NCBI GenBank assembly: GCA_000433475.1
Contig: HF993098.1
Location: 1 to 47,587 of the forward strand
Direction: 5' to 3'
DNA from: Mycoplasma sp. CAG:956
GTDB lineage: Bacteria > Bacillota_I > Bacilli_A > RF39 > UBA660
DNA length: 47,587 nt
The position numbers and the translations under genes were made by a program. Positions 33,400 through 43,234 of this stretch are shown one piece after another. Within the stretch, counting starts at the first letter, position 1. Each line of letters opens with the position of its first letter. The notes under the pieces are model-generated. The model was not told the DNA's origin and did not search any database. It was given only the letters and a program-made list of their open reading frames with translations.

Positions 33400-34341
33400 T
33401 TATTTAATAATCGTATTTATAGCGGACTGCACCGCTTTATATCTTCCCTCATTTGACAACGCAGCTAAACAAGTTATCAAATATTTCTTTTCATCTTTTT
33501 CGTAAAGAACAACAATGCTATAAGAAGATGCCATAGTTCCCGTTTTCATTCCTTTTACATTTGTATTATAATATGGTGAATTTTTGTCTAAGAACTCATT
33601 AGTATTCTTCCATGTAAATTCACCTTGCGGAGTTTGAATTGAGAAAGAGCTTTCTCCAATACATTCTCTAACAAAATCGTAATTAAGAAGTTTCAAAGCT
33701 ACATGGTTAATATCATCTAAATGAGTATCAGCTTGCATAGAAGCCCCGCTTGGGTCATTATACAAATTTGTTTTGGAATAACCTTCTTCGATTAAATACT
33801 CACGAAGTTCTGTCATAAAATAATCTATATATTCCGTTACTGTATAACCTTCTCCTAATTCGTTTTTAGCGATATGATATGCCAACGCATAGGCAGCGTC
33901 ATTTCCCGAAGGAACAAGCATTGCCTCCATGATTTGTTTAACTGTGTACTGCCCAGCCTTTAGGTTTGCTAAAGATGATCCCACTGGCACAAGTTCCAAT
34001 ACCTCTTGATTTACTTCAACAACATCATCTAAATCAACTTTTTTCAGAGCGTAATCAATGACAAATAATTTCGCCAAACTTGCTACTGTGGGAAGTTGGC
34101 TATCGCCCTCGTAAAATAAATATTTCTCCTGTTCAATATCATAAACAGAAAATGAAAGAGCGTCCTGTGGAATGTTAAGCTCATTCGTATTTAGTTGAAA
34201 ATCAATTTTTTTATAGATGTTCTTTAAGAAATCAAAACGATAAATCCCTGTTTTGTGTAGTCCAATTACTGCAACAAATGCTATAAACAACACTATTACA
34301 AAAGCTATTATTATCTTTTTACATTTTCTATGCTTCTTCAT
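33400..34341 (-). CDS. D-alanyl-D-alanine carboxypeptidase (penicillin-binding serine hydrolase)
   Basis: 313 residues. Membrane anchor or signal at about 10-28. All three active-site motifs of the S11-like family are present: SLAK (Ser88/Lys91), SGN (145-147) and KTGT (266-269). It trims the terminal D-Ala from peptidoglycan stem peptides outside the membrane. G+C is higher and codon use less AT-extreme than in neighbours, and it is surrounded by IS200-like and IS30-like remnants, which suggests acquisition by transfer. It lacks the C-terminal amphipathic anchor of DacA, being held by the N-terminal helix instead. Confidence 0.85.
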   Translation of the reverse strand: MKKHRKCKKIIIAFVIVLFIAFVAVIGLHKTGIYRFDFLKNIYKKIDFQLNTNELNIPQDALSFSVYDIEQEKYLFYEGDSQLPTVASLAKLFVIDYALKKVDLDDVVEVNQEVLELVPVGSSLANLKAGQYTVKQIMEAMLVPSGNDAAYALAYHIAKNELGEGYTVTEYIDYFMTELREYLIEEGYSKTNLYNDPSGASMQADTHLDDINHVALKLLNYDFVRECIGESSFSIQTPQGEFTWKNTNEFLDKNSPYYNTNVKGMKTGTMASSYSIVVLYEKDEKKYLITCLAALSNEGRYKAVQSAINTIIK

Positions 34342-34588
34342 ATTTTTTCTCCCACGAATCTATATCTACCATTCTGTACCTTTGAAAAAAGTATAGCACA
34401 AGAACATGAACAAATCCACATTATTTGTTACTATTTACAGATTTTTTGTGAATAATAAATGAAAATTACATGCTTTTTTACAACAAATAATTATTAAAAA
34501 TTGCAGTAGTAATCTTAATGTTAAATCATTAATTATTAGTGAAAGTTTAAATTGACCAAAATTGAAAAGTATAGTAGTATAATGGTAC

Positions 34589-34754
34589 TGAACGAGTAAA
34601 TGGTCCAAAATAGTGTATTTATTTGACTTATACATTATTAAAATGTGACAATTTTAATATTTCATTCCACGCCAAAAAGTGTAGAACACGTTAATGTGAA
34701 TGACTAAATGCACCATTTAAGATGCAAAATTATGAATGATTAAGTGTACCGTTT
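34589..34754 (+). repeat. Three imperfect 22-bp direct repeats
   Basis: TGAACGAGTAAATGGTCCAAA (34589), TGAATGACTAAATGCACCATT (34697) and TGAATGATTAAGTGTACCGTT (34733). Repeated ends of this kind are found at termini of IS21-like elements. This is the main content of the gene-free stretch 34342-34829 apart from the hairpin next to it. Confidence 0.4.
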
Positions 34755-34765
34755 TACCCATTCGA

Positions 34766-34871
34766 TAATAATAAATAATCTTAGCCTAGGTTTCGTTATT
34801 TATTATTATCTTTATTGAATAGACTAAGTTTAAGTATAATATCTTTTGCGGGGATAAAATAGAAACCTAGG
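34766..34871. repeat. Nested inverted repeats around CCTAGGTTTC
   Basis: AATAATAAATAA and TTATTTATTATT form a 12-bp stem around CTTAGCCTAGGTTTCG. In addition CCTAGGTTTC (34785-34794) is repeated in inverted form as GAAACCTAGG (34862-34871). The right copy lies in the end of the IS30-like remnant. Could be an element terminus or a terminator. Confidence 0.4.
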
Positions 34872-35342
34872 TCTTTTTATATTTTCTTCTCCTATTTTTT
34901 CTTTCATTAAATTATAAGGCGTATCATCATTTAATTTTTCTCTTTTAGTATTATTAATATGATTCATCATTAAATAAATATCTTCTTTAGAATACTTATC
35001 TAAATCAATACCTTGTCTAGATTCAACCAAAGTTCTACGATAGTCATTGTTAGCGTCTTCGGCATAATAGAAATAACGATTTTTTTTACACTTGTTTTTA
35101 TTAGGACAACCGTTACAAACAAACGGTGCTTTCTTTAGTTTTATCACATTTCACATTAAAATTATTAAAATGATTTCCTTTAATTAAAATTCTTCTTGAT
35201 AATATTTCTCTAGAAATAGTTGTGTGTGGTTTACCTATAATTTCACCAATTTTTCTTAGACTGTTATTTTCATTAAGATTACTTTCTATAATTATTCTTT
35301 GGCTTGAATTTAAATGCTTTCCCGTTTTAAAAATCTCTTTTC
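34830..35342 (-). pseudogene. IS30-family transposase remnant
   Basis: The upstream part (35342-35150) encodes the IS30 helix-turn-helix: GKHLNSSQRIIIESNLNENN and GKPHTTISREI. A frameshift at about 35140 leads to CNGCPNKNKCKKNRYFYYAE, normally the next IS30 segment. Then the catalytic core is missing: it jumps from SKEDIYLMMNH to NNTKREKLNDDTPYNLMKE (the C-terminal end of IS30 transposases). The last residues are unrelated. Dead by frameshift plus internal deletion. Confidence 0.75.
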
Positions 35343-35496
35343 ATATATATGGGTAAAACAGCAATGCCTATTATATGATTTTTTACATCAAGTGTGATAA
35401 GTGAAAGACTAAATAATCCAGCATTAATTATTGTGGCTCATTAAAAATTTCATTTGAATTAATTTGTTTTTTTAATTTATTCATAGCAAAAAATTG

Positions 35497-35516
35497 TGTT
35501 ATAATTTTATTAGAGG
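35497..35516 (+). promoter_or_regulatory. Extended -10 promoter and ribosome binding site of P-type ATPase
   Basis: TGTTATAAT (35497-35505) is an extended -10, followed by GAGG (35513-35516) 11 nt before the ATG. I looked for a Mg2+-sensing M-box leader in 35346-35527 and saw none. Confidence 0.5.
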
Positions 35517-35527
35517 ATGGTGATTAT

Positions 35528-38132
35528 ATGATACAAATATTTGATATAAAAAAGAAAAAGAAGTATTTAAATGATAACAATGTAACTTTACTAAACAAAT
35601 ATAAAAAGATATCTAATTTATCATCTAACGAGTTAGTACATTATCTAAATTCAAATAAAGATGGCTTGTCAAGTAATGAAGCATCAAAAAGACTTAAAGA
35701 ATATGGTCCAAACGTAGTTATTAAGGATGATAAAAAGCCTTGGATATATTTTCTTTTAAGCTCATTTAAAGATCAGTTTATTATAATATTACTTGTTTTA
35801 GCAGTTATAAACTTCTCTTTAGGTGATAAGCTAGGTTCATTAATAATAGTTTTAATTGCCGTTATAAGTGCTGTTATAAGGTTCATCCAGGACTACTCGG
35901 TTTATAAATTTAACAGAAAATTAAAAGCAAGTATATATAGCCTTGCAAACGTACTTAGAAGTGGTAAAGAAAACACCATCAAAACAGAAAAAGTAGTTGT
36001 TGGAGACATTATAAAATTAAATGCTGGTTCAATTGTTCCCGCGGATGTAATTGTTTTAGAAAGTAAAGACTTATTTTTAAATCAATCTGTTTTTACTGGT
36101 GAAAGTGTACCTATCGAAAAAAAAGGCAAAAAAAACGACGCTAAAGACGTATTTAGCATGGATAACATATGTTTAATGGGCTCTAGTGTAATTACTGGAA
36201 GTGCAACTGCAATTGTAATTGAAACTGGATTTAACACTTACCTTGGTTCAATGGGAAAAGAAATAGATAACACAAAAGAAGTAACAAACTTTGAAAAAGG
36301 AATGAAAAACATAACTAAGATGTTAATTACATATATGATTGTTGGTGGTCTTGTCGTTTTGGTGGTAGATGGCGTAATTAAAGGAAATTTTAAGGAAGCT
36401 ATTTTATTTGCTCTTTCAGTTGCAGTTGGTATCACGCCTAGCATGCTTCCAATGATAGTTAACGTAAATTTAACAAAGGGCAGCAAAACACTTGCTAAGA
36501 AAAAAACACTTGTTAAAAAAATTGATGCAATTCAAAACTTAGGAGCAATAGATGTACTTTGTACTGATAAAACAGGAACATTAACTGAAAATAACATAAC
36601 TCTTCAAAAATACATAGATACAAGTGGAAAAGAAAACATAAATGTACTATAGTTATTTTTCAACAGGTATAAAAAACATAGTTGATAAAGCAGTTATTTT
36701 GTATGCTAAAAAAAATAAAATAGATAATATTAAAGATAAATACGAAAAGATAGATGAAATTCCGTTTGATTATAACAGGAAGAAAACTAGCATCGTAGTT
36801 AAAAGTATAAATGGATACAAAATGATTACTAAAGGTGCTTTAGAAGAGGTTATAAAATCCTGCAATAAAGCCCTTATTGGAAATAAAAAAGAAAAAATCA
36901 CGGATAAAATAATAGATGTTGTAAACAAAAAGGCTAAAGAATTAGAAGAAAGTGGAATGCAGGTTATCGCACTCGCCGAAAAAAAAGAATATCCTGGTAA
37001 AGACATTTTCTCTAGCAAAGACGAAAAAGATATGATATTAATTGGTTTTGTTTGGTTTTTAGATCCGCCTAAAAAAGATGTTAAAAATGTATTATTAAAG
37101 CTTAAGAAGGCTGGCATAAACTTAAAAGTAATAACAGGTGATAACAAGTACGCAACAGAAAACATATGTAAAACAGTTGGAATTAATAGTGATAAAGTTC
37201 TAATTGGTGCGGACATTGATAAATTAACTGATGAAGAGTTATCTTCTATGATTGATGACGTAAATATATATGCTAGATTTAATCCACTTCAAAAAGAAAG
37301 AATAATTAGATTATTCAAAGAAAAAGGCCATGTTGTTGGATACATGGGAGATGGTGTTAATGATGCTCCATCACTACATAGTGCAGACGTTGGTATATCA
37401 GTTAACAATGCAACTGACATAGCTAAAGAAGCAAGTGATATTATATTATTAGAAAAAAGTTTAAATGTTATTTATGATGGTGTAATAGAAGGAAGGAAAG
37501 TGTATGCTAACATAATAAAATACATGAAAATGGCTCTATCAGGAGACTTTGGAGATGTATTTAGTATTATGATTGCAAGTATATTCTTACCATTCTTACC
37601 TCTTTTACCTATACAAATGTTATTTCAGGATTTTATTTATGACTTTTCTCAAATAGGAATTCCATATGATAGTGTTGATGAAGAATTTTTAAGAAAGCCT
37701 AAAAAGTGGAATACCAAAGGCATATCAAAATTTATGAAAGTAATGGGTATAACATCGTCAGTAATTGACTCAATTGCATTTATTATATTTTGGTTTGTAT
37801 TAGGATATAATAACATAGATAAACAAGCATACTTTCAAACAGCTTGGTTTGTAATGTGTCTTATAAGTGAACTTATGATTATTCATAACATAAGAACCGA
37901 TAAAAAAGCATTTGTAGAATCAAGAGCAAGCACGACACTTACCCTACTTACCATTTTATCTTTAATACTTACAATAATAACACCAATTATTTTTTGTAAT
38001 ATAAAATCGTTTAATTTTGTAATCCTTCCTCTTAAGTATTACTTTATAGTTATATTACTTTTTTTCTTATATATAATCTTAGTTAATATAATAAAAAAAA
38101 TATATATTAAAAGAAATGGAGAATGGCTATAA
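35528..38132 (+). pseudogene. mgtA: Mg2+-type P-type ATPase split by one frameshift
   Basis: Two overlapping frames (35528-36652, 374 codons; 36642-38132, 496 codons) together give ~868 residues, the normal size of MgtA/MgtB. The first has the cation-transporter N-terminal domain (NELVHYLNSN, GLSSNEASKRLKEYGPN), TGES, and DKTGT with the phosphorylated Asp. The second has the nucleotide-binding domain, TGDN, GDGVNDAPS and the C-terminal membrane helices. At 36650-36652 frame 1 hits TAG; skipping one base continues the protein as SYFSTGIKN. No other damage is visible. So this is a recent mutation, a sequencing error, or (less likely) recoding. MgtA-type pumps import Mg2+; the symbol is by family only. 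Confidence 0.75.
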
Positions 38133-38215
38133 TCGAGTAGAAAAAACTTTTCAATGGATTATTGAATGCTTTTCCTCTCACGCCACCATACGTACCGTTC
38201 GGTATACAGCGGTTT
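38132..38215 (-). mobile_element. Group II intron 3' end (domains V-VI)
   Basis: On the minus strand CCGCTGTATACC-GAAC-GGTACGTATGG forms the short hairpin of domain V, followed by GGCGTGAGAGG and the terminal TTTTTTCTACTCGAT, a well-known group II 3' end. The intron would end at 38132, exactly on the stop codon of the P-type ATPase gene on the other strand. The remainder of the intron is missing apart from the maturase tail in the adjoining ORF. Confidence 0.65.
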
Positions 38216-38474
38216 AATTTGTAATAATATGTACTTTCAAATAGTGGTCTAGCGAGTTTACTAGACCTCTTTTATTTAATCTTTCTTTAGATATTGCTGT
38301 TTGTAGTACTCTAGTTGCTGACACATGATAATATTCATTTCTAGAGTTTGCCGTAACATGTGCATCTCTACGAGTTATTCCTAGCCTCCTAAGACAAGTA
38401 TATCTTTTTCCATCGATTGAAGCAATTTCAAAACGATATTCATATACCTTTCCACGTTTTCTAACGCTTACCAT
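38214..38474 (-). pseudogene. Chimera: tyrosine integrase N terminus fused to group II intron maturase C terminus
   Basis: An 86-codon frame. Residues 1-24 (MVSVRKRGKVYEYRFEIASI) match the arm-type DNA-binding start of phage/ICE tyrosine integrases. From about residue 28 it becomes LRRLGITRRDAHVTANSRNE and RLNKRGLVNSLDHYLKVH, like the C-terminal end of group II intron reverse transcriptases. The frame runs into the intron's domain V. Either an intron inserted in an integrase and was later deleted internally, or two remnants joined. A stem TTCACTAA/TTAGTGAA (38487-38507) sits just before the start. Confidence 0.65.
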
Positions 38475-38721
38475 AATTATCTCTCCTTCACTAATTCATT
38501 TAGTGAACGAAAAAAATGCCAACATTTACGAATGCTGACATTTATATAACTTTGTCCACAATATATGTCCACGTAGATAATCCCTTGATTTATATAGGTT
38601 TTATCAATTCTTGTTCACAAATTTATATTTATGTGGACGAGATGTGGACATTTTGTTATCTGTGGACAATTTCTTTAATTCTTTATTTTTTACAAACCCT
38701 TATTTTATAAGGCATTGCGAA

Positions 38722-41220
38722 TTATTTTCCACAACAGTTCTTGTACTTTTTGCCACTTCCACAAGGGCACAAATCATTGCGACCTACTTTTTTAGTCTTC
38801 TTTGGGCTACTCTTTGCGTGGTCTTTACCATCATTAGCAATTACTTCTTGATTTTTAGGCTTTACTTCTGCACTTCTAGAAATTTGAGCTTTAAGTAAGA
38901 ATGTAGATATCTTACGATCAATTTCATCTTCCATACGATCAAATAAATCAAAACCTTCTTGTGTATATGCTTGTAATGGATTAGATTGACCATAACCACG
39001 AAGACCAATACCTTCTCTTAAATGTTCCATAGTAGAAATATGATCAACCCAAGCTTCATCAATAACTCTTAAACTAATCATTCTTTCGAATTGAGAAATA
39101 ACTTCTAATGGAACTTCTTTTAGTTTATCATTATAGTCATCCATAATCTTACCTTCAAAGTAATTAGCAAGTTCATGATCTTTAATATTTTTAATATCAT
39201 CCATTGTTATCTTAGTCTTAGTTAATAAATTATTATTAACTTCTTCTAAAATATCAGTTTTATCTTGGGCAGTTAAATATCCTTCTGGAGCAATATGGCT
39301 ATCAATAAGACTTATTAAATTATTAGTAAATGTTTCTTCAATTTCTGGAGTTACATCATCATTATCAAGCAAAGCATTTCTTCTCTTATAGATAATTTCT
39401 CTTTGTTGATTCATAACATTATCATAATCAAGTAAGCTCTTACGCATATCGAAGTTATTACCTTCAACTTTTCTTTGTGCTGACTCAATAGTTTTAGTAA
39501 ATCTCTTGGAACGAATTGCTTGATCACCAGTCATACCTAGGGCAATTAAAGCATCTTTAATCTTATCAATACCCGAACCAAAACGACGCATTAAATCATC
39601 TTCAAACGATACAAAGAATTGAGAAGTACCAACATCACCTTGACGACCAGAACGACCTCTTAACTGATTATCAATACGACGTGACTCATGTCTTTCCGTA
39701 CCAATTACGTATAAACCACCAAGTTCTAAAACACCTTCACCTAATTTAATATCGGTACCACGACCAGCCATGTTAGTAGCAATTGTAATTGCACCCTTTT
39801 GTCCAGCCTTAGCAATAATTTCAGCTTCACGAGCATTATTCTTAGCATTTAAAACTTCATGAGAAAGTCCCTCTTTTTTAAGCATAGAACTTAATTTTTC
39901 GTTAGCAGATACACTTATTGTACCAACTAAGATAGGTTGACCAGTAGCATGTATCTCCTTAATAGTATTAACGATAGCATGATACTTATCCTTTTCTGTT
40001 GCATAAACTAAGTCAGGTAAATCAACTCTGGCAATCGGTTTATTAGTAGGAATTTGAATAACATACATATTATAAATGTTAATAAATTCTTCTTCCTCAG
40101 TCTTCGCAGTACCTGTCATACCAGAAAGTTTATTATACATTCTAAATAAGTTCTGGAATGTAATTGTTGCCATCGTCTTTGTTTCTTCATTAATAGTAAC
40201 GCCTTCTTTAGCCTCAATTGCTTGATGTAAGCCATCACTATATTGTCTGCCAACCATTAATCGTCCAGTAAATTGGTCAACAATAATTACTTGGTCATCA
40301 CTAACAACATAATCAACATCTTTACTAAAACCATAGTTAGCCTTTAAAGCCTGATTAATATGATGAACTAAAGCACTATTATCAATATCATAAAGATTAT
40401 TTAAATTAAACATCTTTTCAATCTTTTTACTACCAGCCTCAGTCAAAGAAACATTCTTCGTTTTAACATCAACATCATAATCTTCTTCAGTTAATCTCTT
40501 AACAGCTCTATCACTATCAATATAAAGATTTTTAGAATCAAATCTACCACCAGAAATAATTAAAGGTGTTCTCGCTTCATCTATTAAAATAGAATCGACT
40601 TCATCGACAATACAGAAATTAAGCGGTCTTTGCACACGATCTTCTTTTCTGATAACCATATTATCTCTTAAATAATCAAAACCAATTTCATTATTTGTTG
40701 AATATAAAACATCACAGTTATAAGCTTCTTGTTTTTCTTTAGGAGTTAATTCTCTTAAATTTAACCCAACAGTTAATCCTAAGAAACGATAAATATTTCC
40801 CATCCATTCTGAGTCACGTTTAGCAAGAAACTCGTTAACTGTAACGATATGAACACCTTTGCCAGTTAGGGCATTCAAATAAGTTGGCATAGTTTCTGTT
40901 AAAGTTTTACCTTCACCAGTTTTCATCTCTGCTATATTACCAAAATGAATAGCAAGACCACCAACAATCTGAACAAAATAAGGTTTTTCACCAATAACAC
41001 GGTAAGCTGCTTCACGAACAGTTGCAAAAGCCGGAACGATTAAATCATCTAACTTAACCCCGTTATCTAATTGTTCTCTAAATTCTACTGTTTTATTTTT
41101 TAATTCTTCATCGCTTAGAGCTTTATATTCGCTATCCAAAGCCATAACTTCTTCAGCAATTTTTTCAAAACGACAAAGTTCTCTATATTCTGAATCTATT
41201 AATTTTTTAAAAAAATTCAT
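38722..41220 (-). CDS. secA: Preprotein translocase ATPase SecA
   Basis: 832 residues, full length. Walker A MKTGEGKT near residue 100, DEVDSILIDEARTPLI (Walker B/DEAD region) near 207, helicase motif TIATNMAGRGTDIKLGEG, and RGRSGRQGDVG. The C terminus has the linker SSPKKTKKVG and the zinc SEC-C motif CPCGSGKKYKNCC. It drives protein export through SecYEG with ATP. Adjacent on the same strand to the truA group. AGGAGG lies just before the start (41221-41235 region). Confidence 0.97.
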   Translation of the reverse strand: MNFFKKLIDSEYRELCRFEKIAEEVMALDSEYKALSDEELKNKTVEFREQLDNGVKLDDLIVPAFATVREAAYRVIGEKPYFVQIVGGLAIHFGNIAEMKTGEGKTLTETMPTYLNALTGKGVHIVTVNEFLAKRDSEWMGNIYRFLGLTVGLNLRELTPKEKQEAYNCDVLYSTNNEIGFDYLRDNMVIRKEDRVQRPLNFCIVDEVDSILIDEARTPLIISGGRFDSKNLYIDSDRAVKRLTEEDYDVDVKTKNVSLTEAGSKKIEKMFNLNNLYDIDNSALVHHINQALKANYGFSKDVDYVVSDDQVIIVDQFTGRLMVGRQYSDGLHQAIEAKEGVTINEETKTMATITFQNLFRMYNKLSGMTGTAKTEEEEFINIYNMYVIQIPTNKPIARVDLPDLVYATEKDKYHAIVNTIKEIHATGQPILVGTISVSANEKLSSMLKKEGLSHEVLNAKNNAREAEIIAKAGQKGAITIATNMAGRGTDIKLGEGVLELGGLYVIGTERHESRRIDNQLRGRSGRQGDVGTSQFFVSFEDDLMRRFGSGIDKIKDALIALGMTGDQAIRSKRFTKTIESAQRKVEGNNFDMRKSLLDYDNVMNQQREIIYKRRNALLDNDDVTPEIEETFTNNLISLIDSHIAPEGYLTAQDKTDILEEVNNNLLTKTKITMDDIKNIKDHELANYFEGKIMDDYNDKLKEVPLEVISQFERMISLRVIDEAWVDHISTMEHLREGIGLRGYGQSNPLQAYTQEGFDLFDRMEDEIDRKISTFLLKAQISRSAEVKPKNQEVIANDGKDHAKSSPKKTKKVGRNDLCPCGSGKKYKNCCGK

Positions 41221-41293
41221 ATCATATCCTCCATAATCACATTTTTATTTTAGCACAACCCTCTATAATTTCCTAGAAAAACCTTACTTTTTC

Positions 41294-41719
41294 CTAATTC
41301 TTACGAGTTAAAGTGGGTACATTTATCATATCAGTACGATCAATTTCATTATTAGACCATTCTTGTTGTCTAAGTTTAGTATTTAATATACTTAAAATTC
41401 CTTGTACTTCTAATGCTGTAACTTTATCTGATCCTAGTAACTTAGCAAGTAATGGATAACGTTTTAACAAATCCAGATCAACAATCATTACTTTATATCT
41501 ATTAAATAAAGGTTGATAATATACCAACAAATAATTACAATCATCTAATCTTTTAAGGATATTATAATATAAATTTATCTCTGAAAAATCAGTAATATAA
41601 CTATCTGTTACTTTTCCTTTATTTAATAAAATATATCTGGCTTTAGAATCACTACTAGCAATAAATAAATAGCCTTCCCTTAATAATTCTTCTTCAAATC
41701 TAAATGTTTTCACCTTCAA
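41294..41719 (-). CDS. Uncharacterised protein downstream of truA
   Basis: 141 residues, soluble: MKVKTFRFEEELLREGYLFI, ASSDSKARYILLNKGKVTDS, a Tyr/Leu-rich middle and a polar end (INVPTLTRKN). I do not recognise the family. Its start overlaps the 3' end of truA by 20 bp in another frame, so the two are co-transcribed and probably translationally coupled. It lies between truA and secA. Confidence 0.6.
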   Translation of the reverse strand: MKVKTFRFEEELLREGYLFIASSDSKARYILLNKGKVTDSYITDFSEINLYYNILKRLDDCNYLLVYYQPLFNRYKVMIVDLDLLKRYPLLAKLLGSDKVTALEVQGILSILNTKLRQQEWSNNEIDRTDMINVPTLTRKN

Positions 41720-42449
41720 AACCTCCTGTATAATAAACGCAAGCTAAATATAAGCCATTCGGACTTGCCGTCTGCATTTGACCTTTTTTATTCCAATTTT
41801 TAAGTAATTCTTCTACTTCTTTAATACTATGTTTTCCTCTAGCAACATCAATCATCGCCCCAACCATATTTCTAACCATATAGCGATAAAAACTTTTACC
41901 AACAAATTCTATTTCTAAAATATCACCATTCTTAATAAAGTTTATTTCCTTAACTATAGCCTCATAGTTATCTCTTTCGCCAGCTGTAAAATTTTTAAAA
42001 TTATGAATACCTAAGAAAATTTTACTACACTCTTCCATTTTTTTAATATCTAATTTATATGGATACTGTAAATAATACCTATCTAAAAAAACATCATAAT
42101 TACCTAAATTAATTTTATAAACATACTTTTTACCGACAGCACTTCTTCTTGCATGAAAATCATTACTAGCATTTTCTATTTCCATTACTCTAATATCCCT
42201 AGGTAAAATAGCATTAATAGCACCAATTAATCTATCACAAGGCACATTATAATCTAAATCAAAATGCACAACCTGTCCATAAGCATGAACACCTTTATCT
42301 GTCCTCGAAGCTCCTTTAACTACTGTATCTTTCTTATTTATAATACTTACAGCCTTCTCTAACTCTTTTTGAATAGTAGGCAATTCATTTAATCTTTGAA
42401 AGCCATAATACGAATTACCATCATAACTAACCTTTGCTTTATATCTCAT
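41700..42449 (-). CDS. truA: tRNA pseudouridine synthase A
   Basis: 249 residues. Catalytic Asp51 in GASRTDKGVHAYGQ; other family blocks are YDGNSYYGFQR at the start, HDFHARRSA-type segment (NDFHARRSAVGKKYVYKI), and FYRYMVRNMVGAMIDVARGK. Modifies U38-40 in the tRNA anticodon stem. Starts 4 bp inside the stop of the EcfA2-like gene (overlap 42446-42449). The order ecfA-ecfA-truA matches the conserved Bacilli order, but ecfT, usually between, is absent. Confidence 0.95.
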   Translation of the reverse strand: MRYKAKVSYDGNSYYGFQRLNELPTIQKELEKAVSIINKKDTVVKGASRTDKGVHAYGQVVHFDLDYNVPCDRLIGAINAILPRDIRVMEIENASNDFHARRSAVGKKYVYKINLGNYDVFLDRYYLQYPYKLDIKKMEECSKIFLGIHNFKNFTAGERDNYEAIVKEINFIKNGDILEIEFVGKSFYRYMVRNMVGAMIDVARGKHSIKEVEELLKNWNKKGQMQTASPNGLYLACVYYTGGFEGENI

Positions 42450-43234
42450 TTGCCCTCAACACTTCTATAGATACCTTTAATCAATTCATTAATATCTAAA
42501 TAATTTGATAAATTAATATCTTTATCTTTAACCATTTTTATAAAAGAAATTATCTTAGGGCACTTAATATACTTATATAAATCCTCATTATATAAATCTT
42601 TCTTATCACCACTAACAACTACTTTTCCTTTATGAAAAATAATATATTCATCCAAAGTATCTAAGAAATAACTAATATCATCACTAACAATAATTATATT
42701 TTTATCATAATTACCTTTTAATTTTCTTAATACTTTCTTTAAATAATCTATATCTTTATAGTTAAATCCTTTTTCAAAATAATCAAATATATATAATTTA
42801 GGATTATAAAATAATATAAGTGCTAATTGTACTCTTTTCATTTCTGTAGTAGATAATGTATTAAAACTTCTTCTTAAGTAGCCATCATTAAGCTCTACTA
42901 ACTTTAAGGCATCATACATTTTCTTATTTCTATCTTCATAATTTAAATTATATAAATCGCCAAGATAATTCATTTCTTCATAAACAGTCTTAGTTTTAAA
43001 TTCTTTTAACGGACTATTGCTTAAATAACCAATATCCTTTATAGTACCAGCCGGACTTATTTCAATACTACCACTACTTTTACCTTTTTTACCAATAAGT
43101 AAATCTCTTAAAAGACGACCAGAAATACCACTTATAAAAGTTATATTACCACTTTTAAAAGTACAAGTAACATTATTTAATTTTCTTTCTTCATTAACTG
43201 ATATACAACTAACTTTATTTAAACTTATTTCCAT
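42446..43234 (-). CDS. Degenerate EcfA2-like ABC ATPase
   Basis: 262 residues with the ABC ATPase fold order, located where ecfA2 stands in Bacilli. The Walker A site reads ISGISGRLLRD instead of GxxGxGKS/T, the signature is LSTTEMKRV instead of LSGGQ, Walker B is IFDYFE with Tyr for the catalytic Glu, and the switch His region is IIIVSDD. ATP binding and hydrolysis are therefore probably lost, yet the frame is intact. Overlaps truA downstream and the second ATPase upstream by 10 bp. A structural role or slow decay are both possible. Confidence 0.7.
   Translation of the reverse strand: MEISLNKVSCISVNEERKLNNVTCTFKSGNITFISGISGRLLRDLLIGKKGKSSGSIEISPAGTIKDIGYLSNSPLKEFKTKTVYEEMNYLGDLYNLNYEDRNKKMYDALKLVELNDGYLRRSFNTLSTTEMKRVQLALILFYNPKLYIFDYFEKGFNYKDIDYLKKVLRKLKGNYDKNIIIVSDDISYFLDTLDEYIIFHKGKVVVSGDKKDLYNEDLYKYIKCPKIISFIKMVKDKDINLSNYLDINELIKGIYRSVEGK

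Noticed and set aside
34435..34635. Minus-strand ORF of 66 codons
   Set aside because: No ribosome binding site, no family, overlaps repeat-like sequence; probably chance.
35346..35527. Mg2+ riboswitch (M-box) upstream of the P-type ATPase
   Set aside because: I found no M-box consensus or multi-stem arrangement in the 180-bp leader; only a weak TCATATAT/ATATGA dyad.
36770..37216. Antisense ORF of 148 codons within the P-type ATPase
   Set aside because: Opposite strand of a conserved nucleotide-binding domain; composition typical of a shadow.
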